Of a DNA stretch of 16,783 nt, positions 5,459 to 13,168 are shown piece by piece. Position 1 is the stretch's first letter. Each line of letters begins with the position of its first letter. The position numbers and the translations under genes were made by a program. The stretch spans positions 1 to 16,783 of the forward strand of contig NZ_NUNF01000069.1 in the NCBI RefSeq assembly GCF_002585305.1. The letters run 5' to 3'. The notes under the pieces were generated by a model that saw only the letters and a list, made by a program, of their open reading frames with translations, was not told where the DNA came from and did no database searches. Origin of the DNA: Bacillus sp. AFS037270. Lineage in GTDB: Bacteria > Bacillota > Bacilli > Bacillales_B > DSM-18226.

Positions 5459-6019
5459 TTGTATTTTCATTATAAACATCCTATGCATCTTCACGGAATG
5501 AACCAGCAGCTTAGAAATCACCATCATTTTGGAGGAGAATCTCACTCTGGAAACTCCCATCAGATCAATCATCACCACTATAATCAGTATCATCACGGAG
5601 GAAATTCCCATCACAATCACGATCAAGCACACGGGAGCCCTTCGCCCTTCGGAGGATCGTTTCAGCATGGAGGGCAGCATTATCAAGAAGGTCACGGTCA
5701 TCATGGGTATCAATCAAACTCAAGGGCTGGTCTTGGGGCATTAGGTAGTTTACTGGGATTCGGATTAAGTTATTTAGGGTCCGGGATAATGAAAGGACCG
5801 GTACCAGGCAGTTTTGGAGGATATGGGGGTTTCCCACCTCCTAATCCAGGTCCTTATGGCTACGGTCCTGGAAGTGCAGGCTATGGATTTCCAGGGACAT
5901 CCCCAGCTTCCTTTCCAGGATTAGCACCAGCCAGTTTAGGTTCCTACCAACAGCCATACCCGCATTTCAGCGGAGGCTATGGCACTTGGTCACCTAGTGA
6001 ATACGGGATTCCTAGATGA
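5459..6019 (+). CDS. His/Gly/Pro-rich low-complexity protein (possible spore coat protein)
   Basis: The 186-residue frame starts at TTG 5459 about 9 nt after GAGAGGAG; an ATG at 5451 gives only 16 codons in another frame. Roughly the first 83 residues hold more than 20 His, mixed with Gly, Asn, Ser and Gln. The middle (GLGALGSLLGFGLSYLGSGI) is a Gly/Leu-rich hydrophobic patch that could be an aggregation or membrane segment. The C-terminal half is Gly/Pro/Tyr-rich (GGYGGFPPPNPGPYGYGPG) and similar in style to matrix or coat proteins. No Cys and no signal peptide. A strong terminator follows. The family is not one I can name. Composition suggests a spore-coat, exosporium or metal-binding structural protein; this is inference. 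GC content and codon use look skewed by the composition, not obviously foreign. Confidence 0.75.
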   Translation: MYFHYKHPMHLHGMNQQLRNHHHFGGESHSGNSHQINHHHYNQYHHGGNSHHNHDQAHGSPSPFGGSFQHGGQHYQEGHGHHGYQSNSRAGLGALGSLLGFGLSYLGSGIMKGPVPGSFGGYGGFPPPNPGPYGYGPGSAGYGFPGTSPASFPGLAPASLGSYQQPYPHFSGGYGTWSPSEYGIPR

Positions 6020-6032
6020 TCGTAGTAGAAAT

Positions 6033-6045
6033 GGTGACAGGCACC
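6033..6045. repeat. REP-like palindrome GGTGACAGGCACC
   Basis: A single copy inside the 3' untranslated region of the His-rich gene, between its stop and its terminator, flanked by AAAT. Confidence 0.75.
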
Positions 6046-6048
6046 ACA

Positions 6049-6078
6049 GGCAGGGAGGGTATCCTCTCTGCCGCTTTT
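6049..6078 (+). terminator. Intrinsic terminator of the His-rich gene
   Basis: GGCAGGGAGG pairs with CCTCTCTGCC (one G-T wobble) around a 4-nt loop, followed by GCTTTTT. Confidence 0.85.
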
Positions 6079-6084
6079 TATCTT

Positions 6085-6471
6085 TTACCGTTCATAAAGT
6101 TCAATAGGAAGTCCGTCAGGGTCTGCGAAGAAGGTGTATTTTTTGTTTGTGAACGGATCGACACGGATTGGTTCGACTGAAATATCATGCTTCACTAACT
6201 CAGCCACTTCTTCCTCAATATCCTCTACCTCAAAAGCCAAGTGTCTTAACCCAACGGCTTCGGGACGATTCGGCCTCGATGGCGGGTTAGGAAATGAAAA
6301 CAGCTCAATTTGGTATTGTCCTCCGACTTCTAAATCCAGCTTATAGGACTCCCTTTCCTCTCGGTACACTTCTCTTATTGGTGTAAGACCTAAAATCCTT
6401 ACATAAAAATCCTTCGATTTTTGGTAATCGGAACAAATGACAGCCACGTGATGAATCTTCTTTAAGTTCAT
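6085..6471 (-). CDS. VOC-family metalloprotein, YaeR/SMU1112c type (glyoxalase-I-like)
   Basis: The 128-residue product is one vicinal-oxygen-chelate domain made of two beta-alpha-beta-beta-beta modules, the usual length for the YaeR group. It opens with KKIHHVAVICSDYQKSKDFY and closes with FFADPDGLPIELYER. Expected metal ligands are a His of the HH pair (residues 7-8), Glu in QIELFSF, His in GLRHLAFEV and Glu in PIELYE. The match to E. coli YaeR, as I recall it, extends over the whole length (EVYRE, RPEAxGLRHLAF, IRVDP). The fold is a glyoxalase-I-like dimer binding a divalent metal; the substrate is unknown, and methylglyoxal detoxification is only a possibility. ATG 6471 follows AAGGGGG at good spacing. 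It stands alone, convergent with the His-rich gene. Confidence 0.9.
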   Translation of the reverse strand: MNLKKIHHVAVICSDYQKSKDFYVRILGLTPIREVYREERESYKLDLEVGGQYQIELFSFPNPPSRPNRPEAVGLRHLAFEVEDIEEEVAELVKHDISVEPIRVDPFTNKKYTFFADPDGLPIELYER

Positions 6472-6533
6472 ATGCTTTAATCCCCCTTATATAGTAATCA
6501 GGCCAAAACGCCTGCCTCCAATTAATAGTATAT

Positions 6534-6563
6534 AAAAAAATGCCCCCATACGTGGAGGCTTTT
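6534..6563 (-). terminator. Intrinsic terminator of the glycosyltransferase operon
   Basis: GCCCCCA (6542-6548) pairs with TGGAGGC (6553-6559) around a 4-nt loop, and on the minus strand the stem is followed by ATTTTTTTATA. On the plus strand TTTT also follows, so it may work both ways. Confidence 0.85.
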
Positions 6564-6592
6564 CTAAAGTTTCATTTAAACTATGTTCTGAT

Positions 6593-8593
6593 TTACTTAC
6601 TATTCGGGAAGACCTTATTCCATTTCTCATTATCCAGTTCCCAATAAATCATTTTGTTGTCATCCTTAAAGACGATTATATGTTTCCCGTTCGGAAGTTT
6701 ACTTGCCATTAATGGCTCTATATTATCAAGTTGATAGATCGTTGGACCATACCAAGGGAAGCCCTTTTCTTTGTTGTTTCTCAACCAAAAACCAATTCCA
6801 CCATCTATTAGTCTACAGACAACCCCAAAGTGACCATATTTATTTTCAAAAAACACCGGATTTCCTGTGACACCTTTTGCAAACGTCCCACTTTTAATCC
6901 ATTTCCCGCCAGGTTTCTGATAATAATGGGCCAAGGAAGAGCCTGACCGAACAACAAGCTCTGAATTCCCAAATATACTTTTAATCGGAAGAGACACTGA
7001 ATAATCATTTGAATCATCTTCATACCACGGATATTCCTTGCTTTTATACTGTTTAGTATGATGTTCATGTTCCATACCAAGGATTAGTTTCCTGACAGGA
7101 TTAGCTTGATCTCGAATTACAGGATGACATAGACAACTATTCTCCTCTTTATTTAGACAGGAAATCATTTCTTGCACGGTAAAGTAAGGCCGATATCGTA
7201 TCATCCTTTCGTCCATTTTGTTTGGATAACTTTTCACCTTGAAGCCAAGTTCCGCAGCCATGTTTACGTAAAATACTTCATCCGTACCAAAAGAAGTCGT
7301 TTCTATTAATGCATTTTTTAACTTTTGTTTTCTTACTGGATCAAGTAATGCTTTCACTACTGGTTTGGAAATTACCTGTCCAACATTGAAAACTCCATAG
7401 TAAGGTTTGAGATTAAATATTGATTTCCACCTGTTTCTATCTTTCTTAAGTTCTTTTCCGATATACCAGTCTTCTTCTGGAATTCTTAGCTTGATTGCCA
7501 TATAATCGGCATCGTTCATTTGGGTTTGAATAAATTCTTCATATCCATTTTTAACGAACAGTGCATCGGAATCGATATTAATAAAATATTCATACTCAAT
7601 ACCCAACTCTTCTAACCATTCCATTACTTCCATAAAATAAATGGTCGTCCATCCCCGCTCTAACTTATGGCTATATGGACAAACGGGTACACCTAACCCC
7701 TCACAAAGAGTTGGATCATTCCCACCGTTATATAAAACCATTGTACTGTCGGGGCAATAGTATCGGACGTTGTCAATTAACTGCTTGACTAATTCTCTAT
7801 CTTCATGAACAAGGATGGCAAAACAAATTTTGCTTTTTGGTGATTCTGGTAAAATATTTTCGTAATTAGCTATAGTTGTAACTTGTTGTTCTTCTAGTGT
7901 ACTGCTACGTTCCGCAAGGAGCTTATTCATTTTTCCCTTGTTTCCACTTGCATGTTCATAGCGTCCAAGAAGTTTAGCATTCGCTTTACCATTGGGATTT
8001 GTTTGATAGCTTGAAGCCGGGTGCCAAAGGTGATAGACCTTCCCCTCTATATTTACTAGTTTGCCGCACATCGTCCGAGCTGCATGGGAAAAGGCATCAT
8101 CTTCCCCTCCCCAACCAATAAACCGCTCATCAAAACCTCCGACTGCTTCAAAGTTCTCTCTAGAAATGACAAAGAGTTTTCCAGCAAACCCTTCATAGAC
8201 CCAATTTGATTTATAATATTCTCCTGATTTTACATCTATCGGCCATTTTGGTTTGGTCTTGAGTAATCTCTGGGTTCCTTGTTTTTCAATATTATAGACT
8301 GCTGTAAAAGGAACAACAAAACCTCCTTTTTTGAGTACTTTTATCGCTTCCACAATCAAGTTAGGATCATAAACCACATCCGCATCCGCTATTACGAAAA
8401 TATCTCTTGTGGCTTTTTTAGCTGCCAGGTTAACAGCCTTAGATTTATTAATTTCCTTGCCAGACATTAATCCTAAACATACTTCTGCTTCAGGCATGAC
8501 ACGAGCATAATACCGTTTAATCCATTCAAAGGCCTTTGCTCTTGGGCCATAATCCGATTGGAAAGGAATAATGATTGAAACTTTATCTAACAC
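6593..8593 (-). CDS. Three-part protein: two glycosyltransferase domains plus lectin/propeller-like C-terminus
   Basis: This 666-residue protein starts at GTG 8593, 7 nt after AAGGAGAG. Residues 1 to about 215 are a GT-A family 2-like domain: VSIIIPFQSD at the start, the metal-binding DAD at 70-72, and GGFDERFIGWGGEDD (152-166), the galactosyltransferase-type acceptor/catalytic motif. Residues about 255-500 are a second, different GT-A-like domain with FINIDSDALF (DSD at 341-343) and FGTDEVFYVN. Residues about 535-666 hold two to three repeats in the style GNSELVVRSGSSLAHYY and HIIVFKDDNKMIYWELDNEKW, resembling PLL/tectonin-like beta-propeller lectin repeats but too few for a full propeller. 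No membrane segment or signal peptide, so it probably works in the cytoplasm. The upstream galU paralogue, 27 bp away, would supply UDP-glucose. Acceptor unknown. Confidence 0.85.
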   Translation of the reverse strand: MLDKVSIIIPFQSDYGPRAKAFEWIKRYYARVMPEAEVCLGLMSGKEINKSKAVNLAAKKATRDIFVIADADVVYDPNLIVEAIKVLKKGGFVVPFTAVYNIEKQGTQRLLKTKPKWPIDVKSGEYYKSNWVYEGFAGKLFVISRENFEAVGGFDERFIGWGGEDDAFSHAARTMCGKLVNIEGKVYHLWHPASSYQTNPNGKANAKLLGRYEHASGNKGKMNKLLAERSSTLEEQQVTTIANYENILPESPKSKICFAILVHEDRELVKQLIDNVRYYCPDSTMVLYNGGNDPTLCEGLGVPVCPYSHKLERGWTTIYFMEVMEWLEELGIEYEYFINIDSDALFVKNGYEEFIQTQMNDADYMAIKLRIPEEDWYIGKELKKDRNRWKSIFNLKPYYGVFNVGQVISKPVVKALLDPVRKQKLKNALIETTSFGTDEVFYVNMAAELGFKVKSYPNKMDERMIRYRPYFTVQEMISCLNKEENSCLCHPVIRDQANPVRKLILGMEHEHHTKQYKSKEYPWYEDDSNDYSVSLPIKSIFGNSELVVRSGSSLAHYYQKPGGKWIKSGTFAKGVTGNPVFFENKYGHFGVVCRLIDGGIGFWLRNNKEKGFPWYGPTIYQLDNIEPLMASKLPNGKHIIVFKDDNKMIYWELDNEKWNKVFPNSK

Positions 8594-8620
8594 AATAACG
8601 CTCTCCTTTTCATACGAAAT

Positions 8621-9433
8621 TTAATCGTCTGACCATTTCTCACTCATTATGTTCATTAGTTCTACATATTCCTCTAATTTTCCGATATCGTACCGATCCC
8701 CAGATATGATTTTTCCATAGATAGGTTCTTTCCCCAACAAAGATTTAATGGCATCTGTCAGTTGAAGTTCTCCGTCAACACCTTCCTTTAGTTCCTTAAG
8801 AAATTCAAAAATGGCGGGGGTAAAAATGTATCTTCCGATAACAGCTAAATCCGAAGGGGGATTTTGTTTAGGCTTTTCCACTATATTTTCAATTTCAATG
8901 AGGCTGGTATTATTATCACCTTGTATCACCCCATAATTTTTTAATTGGTCTTGATTTACTTTCTTTAATCCTAGAACACTACTATTTGTTTCTTTATAAA
9001 CATCTATTAACTGTTTAAGAGCAGGGGCTTGATTAGAAATGACAAAATCATCTGGTAATAAAACTCCAAACGGTTCATCTCCTACAAATTCTTTTCCTAG
9101 TCGCAAGGCATCACCAAGTCCATTTGCATAGTGTTGTTTTATATAGAAAATGTCTATCTTGGGAGGTTCTAACTGTTTAAGCATATACTCTTTATTTTTG
9201 CTTTTTAAAAAGGCCTCTAACTCCATTGAATGATCAAAGTAATCCAAAATAGCATTTTTCGAATTGGAAATGACGATTAATAATTGTTCAATACCTGCTT
9301 CCACTGCCTCCTCAACGATATGATGGATGGCTGGTTTTAAACCTAACGGAAACATTTCTTTGGGTATTGCTTTTGTTATAGGAAGACACCGTGTTCCGTA
9401 ACCTGCCGCAGGGATAATTGCTTTTTTTACCAT
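8621..9433 (-). CDS. UTP-glucose-1-phosphate uridylyltransferase paralogue
   Basis: The 270-residue enzyme belongs to the GalU/GtaB/YngB group and should convert UTP and glucose-1-phosphate to UDP-glucose in the cytoplasm. The nucleotide-binding loop is AAGYGTRCLPITKAIPKEMFP (from residue 9). LLPDDFV corresponds to GDD in GalU, with Pro replacing Gly. VEKPKQ is the sugar-binding motif, and GELQLTDAI and RYDIGKLEEYV complete the core. It is about 30 residues shorter than the canonical galU product at 14353-15258, mostly at the C-terminus. ATG 9433 follows GAGGAAA at ordinary spacing. The stop lies 27 bp before the fused glycosyltransferase, so the two form an operon ending at 6534. The pairing suggests a dedicated nucleotide-sugar supply. 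Specificity for dTTP instead of UTP cannot be excluded. Confidence 0.88.
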   Translation of the reverse strand: MVKKAIIPAAGYGTRCLPITKAIPKEMFPLGLKPAIHHIVEEAVEAGIEQLLIVISNSKNAILDYFDHSMELEAFLKSKNKEYMLKQLEPPKIDIFYIKQHYANGLGDALRLGKEFVGDEPFGVLLPDDFVISNQAPALKQLIDVYKETNSSVLGLKKVNQDQLKNYGVIQGDNNTSLIEIENIVEKPKQNPPSDLAVIGRYIFTPAIFEFLKELKEGVDGELQLTDAIKSLLGKEPIYGKIISGDRYDIGKLEEYVELMNIMSEKWSDD

Positions 9434-9724
9434 AAGTTTTCCTCACCTACTTTTTATTGTAATTATTGAAGAATATATCTTCGAAGAAAATTAGATTAAT
9501 TATAATGCTAGCTTTTTATAATTATGTAGCTTGCCAGCAAGTGGCAACGGCTTGTATCACAAACTACTCAAAAATAAGCAATGACCGTAAGGCAGTACAG
9601 GTTAATTTGTCCCTGTCAAATTACCTCCGACTTGCATTTTATAAAATAAGGCACTTGATGATTAGTGCAGTAGATTACTTGTCTAATAGATTGGGGCAAG
9701 TAGCTGATTAAGGAGAGATGTAAC
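9434..9724. other. Divergent intergenic region between galU paralogue and P-loop kinase
   Basis: It should carry promoters in both directions. On the minus strand a TATAAT at about 9499-9504 lacks a good -35. TCTTCGAAGA (9478-9487) is a perfect 10-bp palindrome and a possible operator. An 81-codon open frame across this region has no ribosome binding site and looks spurious. No riboswitch or T-box motif was recognised. Confidence 0.4.
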
Positions 9725-10156
9725 ATGAAATTAGGTATTATGTGCGGGATGCCGCTAAGTGGAAAATCAACATACGCTAAAATGCTTCAAGACCAAGGGT
9801 GGGTTCGTGTATCTCTGGACGATATCAGGCTAGCTTTGCACGGCGAAATTTATAAAGCAGAAGCAGAACCGCTTGTATGGGAAAGTGCTGAACTTATGGT
9901 CAAGTCATTATTAAAAAGTGGACATAACGTAATTGTTGATACCACTAACAGGACGAGGGAGCGTCGGAAAAGATGGATACGGGTGGCTAAAGAGTTCGGA
10001 CTTACATTAAAAATTTACTACGTTGATACGGACTACAAAACTTGCAAAGAACGTAACAAGCCGTTGAAACGACTATCTCAAGATGTATTAAAACAAATTT
10101 ACAACGAATTTCAGACACCTACTCCAGATGAGGGGAAGATCATTAAGGTTAATTAG
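9725..10156 (+). CDS. P-loop kinase, polynucleotide-kinase-like (AAA_33 type)
   Basis: The 143-residue protein starts with a Walker A loop, GMPLSGKST (residues 8-16), followed by VSLDDIRLALHG, where the Asp pair and Arg match the substrate-binding motif of T4 polynucleotide-kinase-like and zeta-toxin-like P-loop kinases. VIVDTTNRTRERRKRWI is the strand plus helix seen in the same group, and YYVDTDYKTCKERN carries the usual lid Arg/Lys region. It is a single small kinase domain with no membrane part. ATG 9725 follows AAGGAGAG. Homologues phosphorylate nucleic-acid ends, nucleosides, sugars or small molecules, so the substrate is open. Upstream of the ROK kinase by about 210 bp and in the same direction; joint transcription is possible but not shown. 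Confidence 0.85.
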   Translation: MKLGIMCGMPLSGKSTYAKMLQDQGWVRVSLDDIRLALHGEIYKAEAEPLVWESAELMVKSLLKSGHNVIVDTTNRTRERRKRWIRVAKEFGLTLKIYYVDTDYKTCKERNKPLKRLSQDVLKQIYNEFQTPTPDEGKIIKVN

Positions 10157-10369
10157 CCAAAAAACAGGATGGGCTGTTTGGTATGTATTTTTAACTCCAG
10201 TGTTCTATAAATTACTTACTGAACTGGAGATTTGTTAAATAAATGATGACCATTGTAGTAAACGAATGCCATCAACTTAAAAGTAGTAACTAATGTTGTA
10301 TCCTGATGAATACCCTAATAAAGAATTACATTATGAGAATCCTAACCCACGTAGACTAGGGGGAATATA
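10157..10369 (+). other. Spacer between the two kinase genes
   Basis: An imperfect hairpin lies at about 10186-10225 (CTCCAG...CTGGAG with a 2-nt bulge); it has only a short T-rich tail and may attenuate rather than stop transcription. A 25-codon frame ends in TAG directly against the ROK start (ATAGTG) but has no ribosome binding site. Confidence 0.3.
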
Positions 10370-11278
10370 GTGAAAAAATATATTGCTTTTGATATTGGCG
10401 GAACACAAGTGAAGCATGGTTTATTGTTAGAGAATGGATCCATTCTTTCTAAGGGAAGCTATGGCACCCCCTCCTCAAACCGCGAAATGTTTATTGAAAA
10501 AATGGTAAATACGGTTAAAGCCTATACAGAAAATAATAATGTGAGTGGTGTTGCCATTAGTTTGCCAGGTTATATTAATCCACATACAGGTTACTCAGAA
10601 CGAGCGGGAGCTATTACAGTATTAGATGGTCAGAATCTTAAAAGATTGTTAGAAACCGAAATTTCACTGCCTGTTGAAATTGAAAATGATGGAAACTGTG
10701 CTGCTATTGCAGAAAAAATAAGCGGGAACGCAAAAAGTTGTACCGATTTTATCTGTGTAACAGTTGGTACTGGAATCGGTGGCGGGATTTTTATAGACGG
10801 GAAACTTGTGCATGGGCACAGTTTTAGATGCGGTGAATTTGGTTTTATGATTACCCAGTCAACAGAGGATGTATTGAATAACAATGCTTCTACGACTGCC
10901 TTAATAAGGTCCTATAAAAAGCTAAAAGGTATTAGTGAAAACAAAAAGGTGGATGGCGAGACCATTTTTCTTAAAGCCGCGAAAGATTATTCAGTGAGAA
11001 GACTAGTAGAGGATTGGGTAAAAATCCTTAGTTATGGAATTTATAACCTAGCTGCAACATTAAATCCACAAAAAATTTTAATTGGCGGCGGGGTAATCAG
11101 CCAAGAAGGTTTAATAAAAATGATTAACAAACAACTTGACCGCCTTTATTGGTGGAAAGATATTAAGATTCCTGTTGAAAGTTGTAAACATCAAAATGAT
11201 GCGGGAATGATTGGAGCTATGTATCATTTACAACAAAAGCAACACAGGGAATCTGACAACCATGAACAGGACATTTGA
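10370..11278 (+). CDS. ROK-family sugar kinase without the zinc motif
   Basis: The 302-residue product is a ROK-fold kinase that should phosphorylate a sugar or glycoside with ATP in the cytoplasm. FDIGGTQVKHG (residues 7-17) is the phosphate-binding loop. IENDGNCAAIAE holds the catalytic Asp. VTVGTGIGGGIFIDGKLVHG is the second ATP/sugar loop, and LNPQKILIGGGVI closes the C-terminal lobe. The ROK hallmark CxCGxxGCxE is missing: after GEFGFM the sequence continues ITQSTEDV without Cys. That fits the zinc-free beta-glucoside-kinase-like branch more than glucokinase or transcriptional regulators, and no N-terminal helix-turn-helix is present. GTG 10370 follows AGGGGG. A terminator follows. The sugar is unknown; glucose or a phospho-beta-glucoside precursor is plausible. 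Confidence 0.9.
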   Translation: MKKYIAFDIGGTQVKHGLLLENGSILSKGSYGTPSSNREMFIEKMVNTVKAYTENNNVSGVAISLPGYINPHTGYSERAGAITVLDGQNLKRLLETEISLPVEIENDGNCAAIAEKISGNAKSCTDFICVTVGTGIGGGIFIDGKLVHGHSFRCGEFGFMITQSTEDVLNNNASTTALIRSYKKLKGISENKKVDGETIFLKAAKDYSVRRLVEDWVKILSYGIYNLAATLNPQKILIGGGVISQEGLIKMINKQLDRLYWWKDIKIPVESCKHQNDAGMIGAMYHLQQKQHRESDNHEQDI

Positions 11279-11299
11279 ATAAAGAGTTAAGATGTTAAA

Positions 11300-11336
11300 A
11301 GATGATTCCTTTATTGAATAGGAGTCATCTTTTTTT
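11300..11336 (+). terminator. Intrinsic terminator of the ROK kinase gene
   Basis: AGATGATTCCT (11300-11310) pairs with AGGAGTCATCT (11320-11330) with one wobble and is followed by TTTTTT. Confidence 0.9.
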
Positions 11337-11496
11337 ATATTCCATTGATAAATAGCTTTTTACCAACCCCTAAATTAGTTCTTTAGACCTAAAAAATTTT
11401 CATCAAATTTTAATAATTAACATGAGACAATTTCCCATTCCCATACCATGGAATATATTGCAGAGTGAATTTTAAAATCAACCAAGAGGTGATATT

Positions 11497-12900
11497 TTGA
11501 AAAAAAAGGCCCTTTTTACCATACCGATTAGTTTACTGCTTATAGCGGTAATTATTACCTCCTTTTTTCTAATAAATATTAAACCAGCCGAAGGAAAAAT
11601 TGCGAAGGCGCAGAAGCTTGCTGAATATACAAAGCCGGCAGTTGTAAGAATTGTTGATTATACCGTTGTCAGCTGGCAGTTTAACAATTCCGATGATCCT
11701 GAAGTGATCGCCATACTTGAACAACTAAACAATCAATCGGTAGTGGGCGGATCTGGGTCTGGAGCCATCATAAGCTCGGATGGCTATATTGTCACTAATG
11801 CCCATGTTGTGGAAGCGACACAAAAGAAGGATGAAGACATTGCCAATGAAGCATTTGAACAACTAGTTTCTATTGTGGCTGATTATTTTAAAGTGGATTA
11901 CGAGACCGCCTATAATTACATGGTGGCTTATACCCAATACACGGATATTCAAAGAGTATTAAAGGTGGTATTACCAGGTGGAGATGTACTCGATGGAGAG
12001 GTTAAAAGCTACGGCGCCCCTATTAATGAAGGAAAAGATGTCGCCGTTTTAAAAATTGAGGGGAAAAACCTGCCTACCATCCCGCTCGGGAATTCAGATG
12101 ATATTCAAAACCAAGATAATATTTGGGTAAGCGGATATCCTGCCGCAGCTGATTCTGATCTTTTATCACCAGATTCATCATTGGTATCTTCGATGACGGC
12201 TGGCCAAATTTCTGCTACTTCGAAAAAGACGGAACAAGGAAGCCCGGTTATTCAAATTAATGCGGCAGCAACCCACGGAAACAGCGGCGGGCCAGTCATT
12301 AATGATAAAGGGCAAATCATTGGATTATTAACCTTTAGAGGCGATACGGTCAATGGTCAGGAGGTCCAAGGATTTAATTTTGCTGTACCGGTGAATACGG
12401 TGCGGGAATTTGTGAATCAAGCCGGGGTAAGAAATACGAAGAGTGAAACCGATAAGCTATTCCAGGAAGGTTTGGAATTGTATTGGGGCGGCTATTATAA
12501 GCATGCCTTAGAGAAATTCGAGGCGGTTCAGCGCATCTATCCAAATCATTCGGAGATCAAACAATATATTGCCAATGCCGAGAAGAAGGTCGACAGCAGT
12601 AAAATGCTATGGTCCGATTATGCTACAACCTTCTATATCGTCGATGGAGTAGCAGGATTGCTCGTTCTCATCCTTTTAGTGTTTACGTTTGTCGGAGGTA
12701 AATCCAAGAGTTCGGCTCCAGCGGTCGCTGGACCTGTCGCCGGGCCTGCTCCGACACCAGCGGCACCTGCTCCAACACCGCCGGCAGCACCGAAAAACAC
12801 CTTACAAGACCTAAACAACGATGGGAAAATAGACGTCCAAGACATCCTCCTTGCCCTCGAAGAACACCAGAAAAAGCAACAGAAGAAGGACGAAGAATAA
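11497..12900 (+). CDS. Membrane-anchored S1C (HtrA/Deg-like) serine protease with EF-hand/dockerin-like tail
   Basis: The 467-residue protein starts at TTG 11497 after AAGAGGTGAT. A membrane anchor spans about residues 6-28. The trypsin-like protease domain follows, with the triad H103 (VTNAHVVEA), D181 (GKDVAVLKIEG) and S263 (THGNSGGPV). About 50 extra residues, mainly helical, stand between His and Asp. There is no PDZ domain; a TPR-like helical pair (LFQEGLELYWGGYYKHALEKF) lies at 320-365 instead. A second membrane helix spans about 379-400, then an Ala/Pro linker, then a single calcium-binding-type loop D438-x-N440-x-D442-G-x-I-D446-x-x-D449. With a cytoplasmic N-terminus, the protease would face outside and the EF-hand-like tail inside. 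Substrates are unknown; quality control of surface proteins is a fair guess from family. Confidence 0.9.
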   Translation: MKKKALFTIPISLLLIAVIITSFFLINIKPAEGKIAKAQKLAEYTKPAVVRIVDYTVVSWQFNNSDDPEVIAILEQLNNQSVVGGSGSGAIISSDGYIVTNAHVVEATQKKDEDIANEAFEQLVSIVADYFKVDYETAYNYMVAYTQYTDIQRVLKVVLPGGDVLDGEVKSYGAPINEGKDVAVLKIEGKNLPTIPLGNSDDIQNQDNIWVSGYPAAADSDLLSPDSSLVSSMTAGQISATSKKTEQGSPVIQINAAATHGNSGGPVINDKGQIIGLLTFRGDTVNGQEVQGFNFAVPVNTVREFVNQAGVRNTKSETDKLFQEGLELYWGGYYKHALEKFEAVQRIYPNHSEIKQYIANAEKKVDSSKMLWSDYATTFYIVDGVAGLLVLILLVFTFVGGKSKSSAPAVAGPVAGPAPTPAAPAPTPPAAPKNTLQDLNNDGKIDVQDILLALEEHQKKQQKKDEE

Positions 12901-12919
12901 AGTTAGCAATAGTGGGAAT

Positions 12920-12932
12920 GGTGCCTGTCACC
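12920..12932. repeat. REP-like palindrome GGTGCCTGTCACC
   Basis: Single copy flanked by AAT and ATT, lying between the protease stop and its terminator. It is the left member of a group of three around the transposase remnant. Confidence 0.8.
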
Positions 12933-12943
12933 ATTTGTAACTA

Positions 12944-12978
12944 GGGTGCAGTGTTTAACACTGCATCCTTTTATTTTT
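12944..12978 (+). terminator. Intrinsic terminator of the protease gene
   Basis: GGGTGCAGTG pairs with CACTGCATCC around TTTAA and is followed by TTTTATTTTT. The stem overlaps the truncated end of the transposase remnant on the other strand. Confidence 0.9.
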
Positions 12979-13086
12979 GGGCGTTGCATAATCCTCCTCC
13001 TCCAAAAACAACGCGCTCTTCCTGTTCCCCCTGCTCGTCACATGATACTTCGCACCCTCAAACCACAAACGTACATTTCTTACCAA
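12955..13086 (-). pseudogene. Truncated REP-associated tyrosine transposase (RAYT, Y1_Tnp)
   Basis: The minus-strand frame from TTG 13086, behind AAGGGAG, begins VRNVRLWFEGAKYHVTSRGNR and continues to LFLEEEDY. This is the characteristic N-terminus of IS200-like REP-associated transposases (WFxGAxYHVTSRGNR). After about 34 residues similarity stops and the frame ends at 12955 inside the protease terminator. A full protein has 200 or more residues, including the HUH motif and catalytic Tyr, all missing here. It lies between copies of the palindrome at 12920, 13121 and 13169, the DNA partner expected for this family. It cannot be active. Confidence 0.8.
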
Positions 13087-13120
13087 TAAAATCACTCCCT
13101 TTTCCTTGATCAATATATTC

Positions 13121-13133
13121 GGTGTCAGGCACC
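13121..13133. repeat. REP-like palindrome GGTGTCAGGCACC
   Basis: Variant of the palindrome (GTGTC instead of GTGAC) about 35 bp upstream of the transposase remnant start. The same variant occurs, inverted, at 14338. Confidence 0.75.
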
Positions 13134-13168
13134 TTTTTCTCGATTTACATAATGAATATGGCACAATC

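Noticed and set aside
9466..9711. 81-residue frame from TTG between the galU paralogue and the P-loop kinase
   Set aside because: No Shine-Dalgarno site, promoter-like DNA on the other strand, and no recognisable protein features.
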